From NCBI GenBank assembly GCA_045562535.1, contig JBJKVP010000003.1, positions 124,001-188,000 on the forward strand: a stretch of DNA of 64,000 nucleotides, written 5' to 3'. Origin of the DNA: UBA6926 sp045562535 (lineage in GTDB: Bacteria; Chloroflexota; Dehalococcoidia; UBA6926). Below the pieces are notes generated by a model. That model saw only the letters and a list, made by a program, of their open reading frames with translations, was not told where the DNA came from and did no database searches. Every line of letters begins with the position of its first letter. The stretch's first letter is position 1. The translations under genes were made by a program, and so were the position numbers. Positions 8,862 to 17,001 of this stretch are shown here, piece by piece.

Positions 8862-9764
8862 CTATGAATTAGGCCCTCTTGTTGCCAAATAATCAAATTG
8901 ATGAGCAATATATTGCAAGATGTTATTCTCAACTTGTTCATGCCTTTTATTAATCCAAGATTCGAGACGTACTTGATTAATATTAGAATTGTTTGAAAGC
9001 GCTTCGTACACAGTATTAATAATATAATGGAGAAAATACGAAGTATCTCCGTCGTACCCATCGCTAGGCGGATAAATAATCCAATCTGAGCTACCAGCAG
9101 CTAAGATTTCCCATGTGGACTCTACTAGCAAAGACAAAAGATGACGACCAGTTCTGCTATCCATCATTGTTTTGTGATATTGATCTTCGATAATTGAGTC
9201 AAATTCATTATCTATATTTGGCCCAAAATGAGTTATCCCATCAAAATTTATTGACGAATACAAAAGACCATCTTGTTTCAATATGGAAAAAACATCAGGC
9301 AGAATTTTTTCCGGATTTAGTAGATCAAGGACAGCCTGAGCAATCACAAGATCAGTATCTTGGATCCCTTTGGTTGACTCTATAAATTCTGCTGCGTCCT
9401 GATCAATTAAATTTAATTTCAGGCTAAATGAACCTTTTGTCATAATAAGCTCGTACGGTGCCACAATCTCGAGTGAATAATTTGTTTTTTCAGCAAACTT
9501 TACAAGTCTTTCCTTGGCCTCTTCAATATTGGCTCGAGAAATATCAAAAGCCGTATACTGAGCACTAGGAATTGTGTTTGTTTCCAATAAACGTTCCACC
9601 ATTGTTCCTATACCTGCACCAATTTCAATAATCTTTATTGGGGCACCAGAACCTTTGCGATCTAGTTTTTCTGATAAAGTATCTAAAACTCTTTTGTTTA
9701 AAGCTAAATCATCAATTTGTTTCTTAGAAGCCAAATACCTCTGATAGTTATACTGATAATCCAT
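8862..9764 (-). CDS. Class I SAM-dependent methyltransferase
   Basis: A 300-residue protein with a Rossmann-type SAM-binding start, KIIEIGAGIGTMVERLL (motif I, about residues 44-60), and an acidic residue for ribose binding in YTAFDISRANI. Motif IV-like LVIAQAVLDLL follows. The C-terminal half (after about residue 190) is family-specific and unfamiliar. It is the last gene of the five-gene operon starting at 13595, six bases after the glycosyltransferase, so it probably modifies the same small molecule or its glycoside. The acceptor substrate cannot be deduced from sequence. Confidence 0.75.
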   Translation of the reverse strand: MDYQYNYQRYLASKKQIDDLALNKRVLDTLSEKLDRKGSGAPIKIIEIGAGIGTMVERLLETNTIPSAQYTAFDISRANIEEAKERLVKFAEKTNYSLEIVAPYELIMTKGSFSLKLNLIDQDAAEFIESTKGIQDTDLVIAQAVLDLLNPEKILPDVFSILKQDGLLYSSINFDGITHFGPNIDNEFDSIIEDQYHKTMMDSRTGRHLLSLLVESTWEILAAGSSDWIIYPPSDGYDGDTSYFLHYIINTVYEALSNNSNINQVRLESWINKRHEQVENNILQYIAHQFDYLATRGPNS

Positions 9765-9770
9765 ATTGTC

Positions 9771-10850
9771 TTAATTGCCCTCCAAAATATTCATAAGGAA
9801 ATCTCTGGAACTAGCCCCAGAATCTTGCCATGTAGGATAGTTAGCATATGTATCTAAAGCATTTGTACTCATTCTGGTTAAAGTATGCCTATCTTCAATC
9901 AAGAGCCTCAGGTGTGACGCGAGTGTTTCATTATCACCAGTATCGATTAAATAACCATTCTCTCCATGATTTATAATTTCCTTAGCAGCTCCCTCGGTAC
10001 TTGCTATAGCAGGAAGCCCAAAAGCCATACCTTCTAAATACACAATCCCAAATCCTTCCCATGAAGAAGGAACCGCCAATACATCAGAACACTTCAGTTG
10101 TTCTAATAAGTCTTTGTCTGAGAGAACCCCCGAAAATGTTACGTTCCTATCCATACCAAGAAATTTTATGCGCTCCTTGACGATACCTGAATATTTAGTA
10201 TCTATCTCCATGTTTCCAACGACATTCAAATGCCAGAGATTACTATCAATTAAATAAAGAGCTTCTATAAGAACCATTAATTGTTTCCTAGGTATTAAGT
10301 TACCAATGAAAATAATATTTAATCGATCATTAGATGCGATTCGAGTCTCTATAAATTTCTTTGTTACCTTGTCATTAAACCGATCTCCTCCGGGCTTAGA
10401 CACAACGTAGGGCTTATTGGAATGAGTAAGTTTTTCAACACTTTCCTTTGTGGTATCACTATTAAAAATATAACCGTCAACAGAATTTAAATACATTCTC
10501 TCAGTTTTACGATAGATCCAGTTTGCAACGCTATTATGTAACTCATTAGACCTTAGGTGATGAACTATAGAGATTATTGGATAGGTCTTACGTAATTTTC
10601 TATTCAATCGGAAAAGAGACGGGTGATTCAATTCATCCTGCAACATCAAATCGATATCGATACCATTCATAATTTCTGCTAACTCTCTAGACCAATTATC
10701 AGCAAAATTAGAATAGTAGTATTTACTAGGGATCGATATTATTTGAACATCATCGCCTTGGGATCTAAGGTAATCAACCAGCATCCGATCATATAAGTAT
10801 CCACCAGAGAGGCTATCTATGCTGCCATAGATGACTAAACCAATTTTCAT
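9771..10850 (-). CDS. GT4-family glycosyltransferase
   Basis: A two-domain GT-B glycosyltransferase of about 359 residues. The N-terminal domain opens with MKIGLVIYGSIDSLSGGYLY, typical of GT4. The C-terminal donor domain carries IIFIGNLIPRKQL and the E-x7-E-like block SSWEGFGIVYLEGMAFGLP, followed by GENGYLIDTGD. The start at 10850 is chosen because its ATG overlaps the upstream PTPS-like stop as ATGA; longer frames would run into that gene. Its place inside a pterin/flavin-like operon, rather than among capsule genes, suggests sugar transfer to a small heterocyclic acceptor. That is inference. Confidence 0.8.
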   Translation of the reverse strand: MKIGLVIYGSIDSLSGGYLYDRMLVDYLRSQGDDVQIISIPSKYYYSNFADNWSRELAEIMNGIDIDLMLQDELNHPSLFRLNRKLRKTYPIISIVHHLRSNELHNSVANWIYRKTERMYLNSVDGYIFNSDTTKESVEKLTHSNKPYVVSKPGGDRFNDKVTKKFIETRIASNDRLNIIFIGNLIPRKQLMVLIEALYLIDSNLWHLNVVGNMEIDTKYSGIVKERIKFLGMDRNVTFSGVLSDKDLLEQLKCSDVLAVPSSWEGFGIVYLEGMAFGLPAIASTEGAAKEIINHGENGYLIDTGDNETLASHLRLLIEDRHTLTRMSTNALDTYANYPTWQDSGASSRDFLMNILEGN

Positions 10851-11227
10851 TTTAGAATTCGCGTATGAGACGCCCATGCATTTGAATCTTCCCACAATTT
10901 AATTTCAACGGAATCTAGGTTAATATTCGATAGTTTTGAACAAAATACATCCCCTATAATTCTCGCAAAATTCTCCAGACTCGGATTCAATCCTTGGAAT
11001 TCAGAAAATGCATTTAGTGTATTATCTTGATAAGTACTCACAATATCATTGATCGCGCTTTCAACTTCGACGATATCTACCAAATAACCATGTTCATCCA
11101 ATTGTTCATTCTGGATTATAATTTCAAGTCGGTATTGGTGCGAATTAAGTTCGTTTTCCTTTCCCCAATCTCCTCCAACTAAATAATGCTGCGCTATAAA
11201 TTCCCTAGAAACTGCTACTTTATACAT
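10847..11227 (-). CDS. 6-pyruvoyl-tetrahydropterin synthase/QueD-like protein with altered active site
   Basis: A 126-residue protein of the PTPS/QueD T-fold family. It matches the family in FIAQHYL (first zinc His, H14), ELNSHQYRLEI (zinc region), DIVEVESAINDIV, NTLNAF, NPSLENFARII and LWEDSNAWASH. Canonical enzymes have HGH in the second block; here it reads N28-S29-H30, so one zinc ligand appears lost. The usual catalytic Cys before it and the His of the Asp-His pair (here DN) are also missing. It may therefore run a different reaction. The start at ATG 11227 has AGGGGGG upstream. It is the third gene of the operon, overlapping the glycosyltransferase by four bases. Confidence 0.75.
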   Translation of the reverse strand: MYKVAVSREFIAQHYLVGGDWGKENELNSHQYRLEIIIQNEQLDEHGYLVDIVEVESAINDIVSTYQDNTLNAFSEFQGLNPSLENFARIIGDVFCSKLSNINLDSVEIKLWEDSNAWASHTRILK

Positions 11228-11257
11228 ATCCCCCCCTGACAACCAATTTTCCTTAGT

Positions 11258-12280
11258 TTATTTATCATATTCAAAAATTACCTGTAAAGTATCTCCCGAG
11301 TTTTGGTCCAGATTATCATAAGCCAAACTGGCTTCCTCAATAGAATACTTATGAGTGATCAGTCTTGATGGCTTGATATCTTTAACTAAGTCCCAAACAA
11401 CGCTAAATCTACGTTCTTTGGTCCATCGACCAGAAAATTTAGGGTCAATAGTACTTACTTGACTACTAGATATTGTTATCCGATTTCGATGAAAAGAACT
11501 ACCTAAAGATAAAACACTCTCCTTATTACCGTACCAGGATCCAACAATAATCCTCCCGCTGTACCCCGTTATATCTAAAGCATTGTTTAATGCCATTGGA
11601 TTCCCAGAAAGTTCGTATACAAGATCAAATCCTTTATAGTCATTATGAAATATTGAATTGATTTTAGAATCATCAAAGTTATCAAAACTATGCCTGGCTC
11701 CAAAATCTAATGACATTTGTCTCCTGTTTAAAATATTATCAAACGTCACCAAATTGCTTATTGGAAAAGAATCTAGCAATCGTGTAGTTAATAAACCCAC
11801 TACTCCCTGCCCTATAACTGCAACATTCTCACCAAGGACTGGAGCACCGTCCATCAAAAAATTAAGGGCTGTTTCAGTATTAGGTAAGAATAAAGCATCT
11901 AGATAACTAATCTCATCAGGTATCTCAATGACACTATTAAGATCTACAGAAAAATAGGCCTCGTGTGCATTAAAGGCAAAAATTCGGCGGCCAACCCATT
12001 TCTGGTCAATTTTATTACCCGCCTTTACTACCTCTCCTACTACCGAATAACCATACTGAACCGGGTAACTAAACGTTTCACTAAACTCAGGGATAAGAGG
12101 ATCTAATAACATTCCCTCTGGTATTTGGCCTCGATACACTAAAAGCTCTGTACCAGCACTAATACCACTATAAATACTTTTCACAAGAACATTGTCATCA
12201 GGGATATCTACATCGATCGTGCCCTCTTTCACCAAAACCTCGAAAGGGTTGTTGAACAGCAAGAATCTATTTTTCAACAT
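11258..12280 (-). CDS. Zinc-independent medium-chain dehydrogenase/reductase
   Basis: A 340-residue MDR-superfamily oxidoreductase. The GroES-like N-terminal half carries SGISAGTELLVYRGQ where zinc alcohol dehydrogenases have CGICGSD-type metal ligands. I see no cysteines in the protein, so both the catalytic and structural zincs appear absent, as in BchC-like and quinone-oxidoreductase-like members. The nucleotide-binding Rossmann motif is VAVIGQGVVGLLTTRLL (about residues 152-168). It overlaps the upstream GTP cyclohydrolase fusion by 14 bases, so translation is coupled. Role inferred from context: redox tailoring of the product of the cyclohydrolase/reductase step. Confidence 0.78.
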   Translation of the reverse strand: MLKNRFLLFNNPFEVLVKEGTIDVDIPDDNVLVKSIYSGISAGTELLVYRGQIPEGMLLDPLIPEFSETFSYPVQYGYSVVGEVVKAGNKIDQKWVGRRIFAFNAHEAYFSVDLNSVIEIPDEISYLDALFLPNTETALNFLMDGAPVLGENVAVIGQGVVGLLTTRLLDSFPISNLVTFDNILNRRQMSLDFGARHSFDNFDDSKINSIFHNDYKGFDLVYELSGNPMALNNALDITGYSGRIIVGSWYGNKESVLSLGSSFHRNRITISSSQVSTIDPKFSGRWTKERRFSVVWDLVKDIKPSRLITHKYSIEEASLAYDNLDQNSGDTLQVIFEYDK

Positions 12281-13595
12281 TCTCCCAATCAGGGGTTCCC
12301 CAAACTATAAAATCGTCTCCAAGTTTTTCATATCCTATATTCCTAAGTCTCGGGCGAAGATTACCTAATTTATTAATATCACCTATTGCATTCAATCCAC
12401 CTAGTAAACTAGGCGTGAGCGTAATTACAACGTGGTCAACAAGCTCGTTAAGTATAAATTGAGTTATAACTTGCCGTCCTCCTTCTACCATTATCGAACG
12501 AAATCCCTCCGAATATACTTTTTCGAGAATATCATCCAAATTAAGTCTACCTTCTCCATCAAGGCTAACTGACGAAACTCTCAATCCCGCATCTTCCAAA
12601 TTGTTTTTCTTTTTAAGAGAAGGATTCGGTCCGCAAAAAACCCAAGCGGGTGGTCCAGAATTTCGAAGCATATTCGCGGTGGTAGGGAATCGTAATTTGC
12701 TATCAAGAATAATTGGTTGGGGGTTTACCCCCTCTACTTCTCGCACAGTCAAATCAGGATCATCAGATATAATCGTACCAATCCCCACTAATATCACGTC
12801 ATGTTCTGAGCGAAGAGCATGGGTCATCGCATTAGCTTGTTTACCACTCATAGAAAGAGGAACATCTTGATCAAGTGCGATCGAACCATCAATACTTTGA
12901 GCATAACTCAATGTCACAAATGGCCTTTCAAGTTCTAGGTCACCAGACATACTTTTTGGAGCAACCGGGATAGGAATCCCTCTATAAGTTTTCGTATTGA
13001 GATCCAGCATATGGCCCATACGTTTACTTTTTGTACTTAAATAGCCAATATTGTCCTGATTAGGAATAGTTTCAATTGGCTCTCTTTTAGATACATCTAT
13101 ACCAAATTTTTCTAGAGCGTTAATCTTAGAGGTATTATTGGTTAGTAGTTTTACCGATTGAATACCTAAGTCCTCAAGCATGAGACAGGCGATTTTATAA
13201 TCACGTTCATCGGCTTGATGACCAAGTTCTATATTTGCATCAACGGTATCGTAACCTTCATCTTGGAGGTTATACGCTCTAAGCTTATCTTTTAACCCAA
13301 TACCTCTACCTTCTTGCCTCAAGTATATTACTACTCCAGATCCTTCTTCTGATATCTTCTCCATTGCTTGTCTCAATTGATTGCCACAATCACAGCGCCT
13401 TGAACCAAACACGTCTCCTGTAAAACACTCCGAATGAATTCGAACCAGGACGTTTTTTTTACCCTCTAGAGGCCCTGTCACTAATGCAACATGCTCTTTA
13501 TTATCTTGATTATTAGAATAGTAAACCAGCGAAAAATCCCCTTCTTTAGTTGGGATTCTCGCGGTAACGTCTCTATTTACTGTAAGATCTGCCAT
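12267..13595 (-). CDS. GTP cyclohydrolase II fused to RibD-type pyrimidine reductase
   Basis: A 442-residue fusion. Residues about 20-200 are GTP cyclohydrolase II: zinc cysteines C57, C68 and C70 in HSECFTGDVFGSRRCDCG, and the catalytic region YLRQEGRGIGLKDKL. Residues about 222-440 form a RibD C-terminal reductase domain (VTLSYAQSIDGSIA, VGIGTIISDDP, IMVEGGRQVITQF). The deaminase domain of RibD and the DHBP synthase domain of RibBA are both missing. The expected product is the diamino-ribitylaminopyrimidinone phosphate, reduced before deamination. It is the first gene of a five-gene operon whose partners are not riboflavin genes, which points to a specialised pathway. The start ATG lacks a Shine-Dalgarno sequence. 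Confidence 0.85.
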   Translation of the reverse strand: MADLTVNRDVTARIPTKEGDFSLVYYSNNQDNKEHVALVTGPLEGKKNVLVRIHSECFTGDVFGSRRCDCGNQLRQAMEKISEEGSGVVIYLRQEGRGIGLKDKLRAYNLQDEGYDTVDANIELGHQADERDYKIACLMLEDLGIQSVKLLTNNTSKINALEKFGIDVSKREPIETIPNQDNIGYLSTKSKRMGHMLDLNTKTYRGIPIPVAPKSMSGDLELERPFVTLSYAQSIDGSIALDQDVPLSMSGKQANAMTHALRSEHDVILVGIGTIISDDPDLTVREVEGVNPQPIILDSKLRFPTTANMLRNSGPPAWVFCGPNPSLKKKNNLEDAGLRVSSVSLDGEGRLNLDDILEKVYSEGFRSIMVEGGRQVITQFILNELVDHVVITLTPSLLGGLNAIGDINKLGNLRPRLRNIGYEKLGDDFIVWGTPDWENVEK

Positions 13596-13604
13596 AGTTT
13601 TACT

Positions 13605-13610
13605 ATTATA
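13605..13610 (-). promoter_or_regulatory. Candidate -10 box very close to the cyclohydrolase fusion start
   Basis: On the minus strand TATAAT lies at 13610-13605, only nine bases before the ATG at 13595. Transcription from it would start at about 13598 and give a leaderless or near-leaderless message, consistent with the lack of a ribosome-binding site. No good -35 hexamer is visible 17 bases upstream, so support rests on the perfect -10 alone. Confidence 0.35.
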
Positions 13611-13669
13611 TAGGCAAAAAATAATATGGGTAGAATCGAATTATTAAGAGAAATTTAAAGTTTTATTAA

Positions 13670-15424
13670 TTATGCTGGAACAGTTTCCAGTTCTCGCAGC
13701 GACTGTTTCCAGTCACCAGCATCCTGCAGCAGTTGATTTGTAGTGTCATTCATATGGTTCGAATGTCCATACATATTAGTTATTTCACTAATTCTATCGA
13801 TTCCGTATACATAAGAGTTGATACTAACAGTGCGGTCGTTTAAATACGTTTTTTCAACTTTGATATGATTATCAGCGAATATCGCTAGCTGAGGCAGATG
13901 CGTTACACAAATGATTTGGTTATTTATCGATAGTTTACTCAGTTTTTTGCCAATAACAGCTCCCAGCCTACCCCCTATGCCATAATCAATTTCGTCCAAT
14001 ATTAAAGATCTCTTTAGTTTAGAATCGACTGAGGAGGCCTTGAATGCCAACATCAATCTTGCAGCCTCTCCTCCAGAGGCTACTTTCTGTAAACTTCTGA
14101 ATGACTCTCCTTTTCCAGAGCTAATCATAAATTCAACTTCTTGAAGAAGTTGACCAAAATTATTATCCGATTCCAAACAGGTATCAATTTGATCAAGTAG
14201 AGTACCATCTGTAATATTCATATCAATATCGGTGTATTCCATACCTAATTCAGTCAATTCGCTCTTAATAGTTGCTATAAAGGCATCTGACAATACTCTT
14301 CTAGAAGCCGAAAGATCATCATGAGCGCGGACCAATTCTTGGAAAGCTCCGAGGAATATTTCTCTTTCCAGATCTAGTTGATTCTCGGTATTATCTCTAT
14401 TTTCCATCTGTTTTTCTAAGAAAGAAGAACGCTCTAATAAAATTTCGATAGAACTGGCCTCATATTTAATCATCAGATCTTTAATTAAATTTTTTCTATG
14501 CATTAACTCATCCAAGCGGTTCGGGTCACTGTCGAGTTCATCGATATATTTTCGTAAAAAGCGTCCTAGGGTATCTAAATCATTTATCATTCCTTCTACC
14601 TTTGTGTGCATAACATCAAATTCTTTATCAAATATCGCAGCACTAGATAAATTATTCAAAATTCCTTGTAACTGAGAATTCAATGAAGCATCTTCGTCGC
14701 TGGAACCAGAAATTGTCTCTAGAGATAATTGTGACGAATCAATTAACACTTGAACATTAGATAAAATATTTATTTGATTCTCTAATTCTTCTAATTCACC
14801 AGACTTTAGTTCAATTTGAGTTATTTCATCATATTCTTGATTAACCAGATGAGCTTTTTCTTGGTTTTCTTTAGTAATTCGTTCTAATTTGAGTACGGTC
14901 GATCGATGTTTGAGAACATCCGATAACATATTATTAATTTGAAACGCTCTTTCGCTCAGACCAGTATGTGTATCAAAAACAGACAAATGCTCTGCAGTAT
15001 CAAATATTTTTGCATGATCTCCTTGGGCGTGGATATCAGCAACTATATTACCAATCTTTTTTAATAATTTTAAAGGTATCCGTTTTCCGTTTAACTGAGC
15101 CATATTCTTGGATTTCATATTGAAAGATCTCGTTAAGCGTATTTGATCCATATTCGTTGTATCAGAACCTAGATCTAAATCCATTAAATGTAATTGTTTT
15201 TTCGATTCAAGATCTAATGAAAAAAGGCCTTCTATAACAAAGTAATCTTCTTTAAATCGGATGTCATGGAGACCCGCCTTAGCTCCGAAAAGCAAAGCAA
15301 TCGCTCGAACTATTAACGATTTACCTGAACCAGTTTCCCCGGTCAAAACCGTTAACCCTGACTGGAAATCGATTTCGATTGAATCTATTAAACCTAGGTT
15401 TCTTATCAATAATTTGTTCAGCAT
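13670..15424 (-). CDS. recN: DNA repair protein RecN
   Basis: SMC-like ATPase of double-strand-break repair, 584 residues, slightly longer than average. The N-terminal half has MLNKLLIRNLGLIDSIEIDF and Walker A GETGSGKS (about residues 31-38). A long charged coiled-coil region covers roughly 160-370. The C-terminal half has the signature VASGGEAARLMLAFK and Walker B LILDEIDYGIGG, then ICVTHLPQLA. Domain order and the conserved DEIDYGIGG are diagnostic for RecN. It is followed by the operon at 13595 after a 74-base gap. The extreme C-terminal tail is Gln/Leu-rich and unremarkable. Confidence 0.95.
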   Translation of the reverse strand: MLNKLLIRNLGLIDSIEIDFQSGLTVLTGETGSGKSLIVRAIALLFGAKAGLHDIRFKEDYFVIEGLFSLDLESKKQLHLMDLDLGSDTTNMDQIRLTRSFNMKSKNMAQLNGKRIPLKLLKKIGNIVADIHAQGDHAKIFDTAEHLSVFDTHTGLSERAFQINNMLSDVLKHRSTVLKLERITKENQEKAHLVNQEYDEITQIELKSGELEELENQINILSNVQVLIDSSQLSLETISGSSDEDASLNSQLQGILNNLSSAAIFDKEFDVMHTKVEGMINDLDTLGRFLRKYIDELDSDPNRLDELMHRKNLIKDLMIKYEASSIEILLERSSFLEKQMENRDNTENQLDLEREIFLGAFQELVRAHDDLSASRRVLSDAFIATIKSELTELGMEYTDIDMNITDGTLLDQIDTCLESDNNFGQLLQEVEFMISSGKGESFRSLQKVASGGEAARLMLAFKASSVDSKLKRSLILDEIDYGIGGRLGAVIGKKLSKLSINNQIICVTHLPQLAIFADNHIKVEKTYLNDRTVSINSYVYGIDRISEITNMYGHSNHMNDTTNQLLQDAGDWKQSLRELETVPA

Positions 15425-15485
15425 AAAGCACCTCTATGCCCAGAACAATAATAGAACATCTGTTCTCTGTCAAGAAGAACCTCGG

Positions 15486-16109
15486 TTACTTATCTGCCTC
15501 TACTATAGTCACTTCATCCAATGACTGGCCAGGGCTGGTAGAAGATTGAGGATCGCGGACTTCTATAGCTAGCACAACATCCATACCTTCTATAACCCGA
15601 CCAAATACAGAATGGCGATCGTCCAAATGAGGAGTTTCAGCGAAAGTAATAAAAAATTGACTCCCGTTAGTTCCTGGTCCTGCGTTGGCCATAGAAAGAA
15701 CGCCTGGACGATCATGCCTTAGTGAATTATCAAATTCGTCATCGAATCGATAGCCAGGGCCGCCCATCCCAGTTCCACTTGGGTCTCCTCCTTGAGCCAT
15801 AAATTGCGGAATTACTCTATGGAAAGTAGTGCCATCGTAATATTTGTCTCGAGCAAGGAACACAAAATTATTCACGGTATTTGGAACTTTATCTGCGAAA
15901 AGTTCTACGGTGAATTGACCGTCCCCTGTTTTAAATATCGCTTGATACGTTTTTGTATCAGGCTCAATCGCCATCCCCGGTGGTTCATTATATTTGTTCA
16001 CAAACAAGTCTCCTTCAATTTTTTTATCCTGGGATTCACATCCAAGAGATATTATTGACAGTATGATAATAGAGAATATAACAAGTTTTGCAAGTAATTC
16101 ATTCAACAT
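15486..16109 (-). CDS. Cyclophilin-type peptidyl-prolyl isomerase lipoprotein
   Basis: A 207-residue protein with an N-terminal hydrophobic segment ending in a lipobox (IISLGC, about residues 19-24), so it is predicted to be lipid-anchored outside the cytoplasm. The rest is a compact cyclophilin domain: VELFADKVPNTVNNFVFLA, FHRVIPQFMAQGGDP (catalytic Arg and Gln region), GPGTNGSQFFITF and HSVFGRVIEGMDVV. It should catalyse cis/trans proline isomerisation of exported proteins. It is divergent from the FKBP-type lipoprotein at 16274, and the pair looks like an extracytoplasmic folding module. Confidence 0.92.
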   Translation of the reverse strand: MLNELLAKLVIFSIIILSIISLGCESQDKKIEGDLFVNKYNEPPGMAIEPDTKTYQAIFKTGDGQFTVELFADKVPNTVNNFVFLARDKYYDGTTFHRVIPQFMAQGGDPSGTGMGGPGYRFDDEFDNSLRHDRPGVLSMANAGPGTNGSQFFITFAETPHLDDRHSVFGRVIEGMDVVLAIEVRDPQSSTSPGQSLDEVTIVEADK

Positions 16110-16273
16110 TTACATCTTAATCAATGTAATTGTAGCTTAATTTAAATAGTATATATATATCTAGTTACAAAGATATGTCACGTGATTTGTTATTAACTAT
16201 TTTTAAGCTAATATAGATTATCGAGATATGCACTGCTATAAAAAAAGATATTAATTGAGGTCACTAATAAAAA

Positions 16274-16783
16274 ATGATTAGGATTATTTTACAAGTAATG
16301 GTATTTTCCCTATATCTATTCGCATCTGTATCTTGTGGTACCAATAAATTGAGTGATTCCGGAAATCCCGGAGAACGCGTAATAGCAACGGGAGATACAG
16401 TTTGGGTTCACTACGTAGGAACCTTAGAAAGCGGAGAAGAATTCGACAATTCCAGAGAAAGATCACCCTTCTCCTTTACGCTAGGACAAGGCCAAGTAAT
16501 AGAAGGTTTTGAAACGGGTGTTTTAGGGCTATCAACGGGACAAACGGTTAAAATCACACTTGAGCCTGAGAAAGCGTACGGCCCATACAATTCTGATCTA
16601 GTATTTCAATACCCAATAACTGGTGCTCCAGAGGGGATAAGCATTGGTGATGAAGTTGTATTAGATAACGGTAGCAGAGCTAGAATAATATCAATAACCG
16701 ATGAAATTGTAGAAATAGACGCAAATCATCCCCTAGCCGGAAAAGTACTTATATTTGAAATCGAAGTTATGGCTATTGAATAA
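16274..16783 (+). CDS. FKBP-type peptidyl-prolyl isomerase lipoprotein, SlyD-like
   Basis: A 169-residue predicted lipoprotein: hydrophobic start MIRIILQVMVFSLYLFAS, then VSCGT as lipobox. The FKBP domain opens with GDTVWVHYVGTLESGEEFDNS and VIEGFETGVLGLSTGQ. The following segment (LEPEKAYGPYNSDLVFQYP onward, with GARIISI-like and DANHPLAGK blocks) resembles the chaperone insert-in-flap of SlyD-type FKBPs. SlyD itself is cytoplasmic, so a lipid-anchored version is notable. It lacks SlyD's metal-binding His-rich tail. The promoter region is the 164-base space shared with the divergent cyclophilin lipoprotein gene. Confidence 0.88.
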   Translation: MIRIILQVMVFSLYLFASVSCGTNKLSDSGNPGERVIATGDTVWVHYVGTLESGEEFDNSRERSPFSFTLGQGQVIEGFETGVLGLSTGQTVKITLEPEKAYGPYNSDLVFQYPITGAPEGISIGDEVVLDNGSRARIISITDEIVEIDANHPLAGKVLIFEIEVMAIE

Positions 16784-16847
16784 AAGTTTTTTGCGGCTTT
16801 CAAATAAGTCGAGAAAAATATAACTATCATGGATTTGAAATAATAAC

Positions 16848-16985
16848 ATGGGATCCACAATTCTATTACACATATTTTCGTCAAGCGCCGGTTACGGAGA
16901 TGAGATAGCTAATTTTGCCTTTATAGTAATCATATTAGTAACCCTTTTAGTCATGTCCTACCTAGGGAAGAAACGCCAGAAATAG
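16848..16985 (+). CDS. Small single-pass membrane protein (45 residues)
   Basis: An ATG-to-TAG frame encodes 45 residues: a short polar N-terminus (SSSAGYGDEIAN), one strong transmembrane helix (FAFIVIILVTLLVMSYLG) and a basic end (KKRQK), the layout of a genuine small membrane protein by the positive-inside rule. It lies between the FKBP lipoprotein gene and the convergent tsaB, filling an otherwise empty 218-base gap. No clear ribosome site precedes the ATG and I do not recognise the family, so coding status is uncertain. Confidence 0.45.
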   Translation: MGSTILLHIFSSSAGYGDEIANFAFIVIILVTLLVMSYLGKKRQK

Positions 16986-17001
16986 GGAATCCCAAGACAT
17001 T

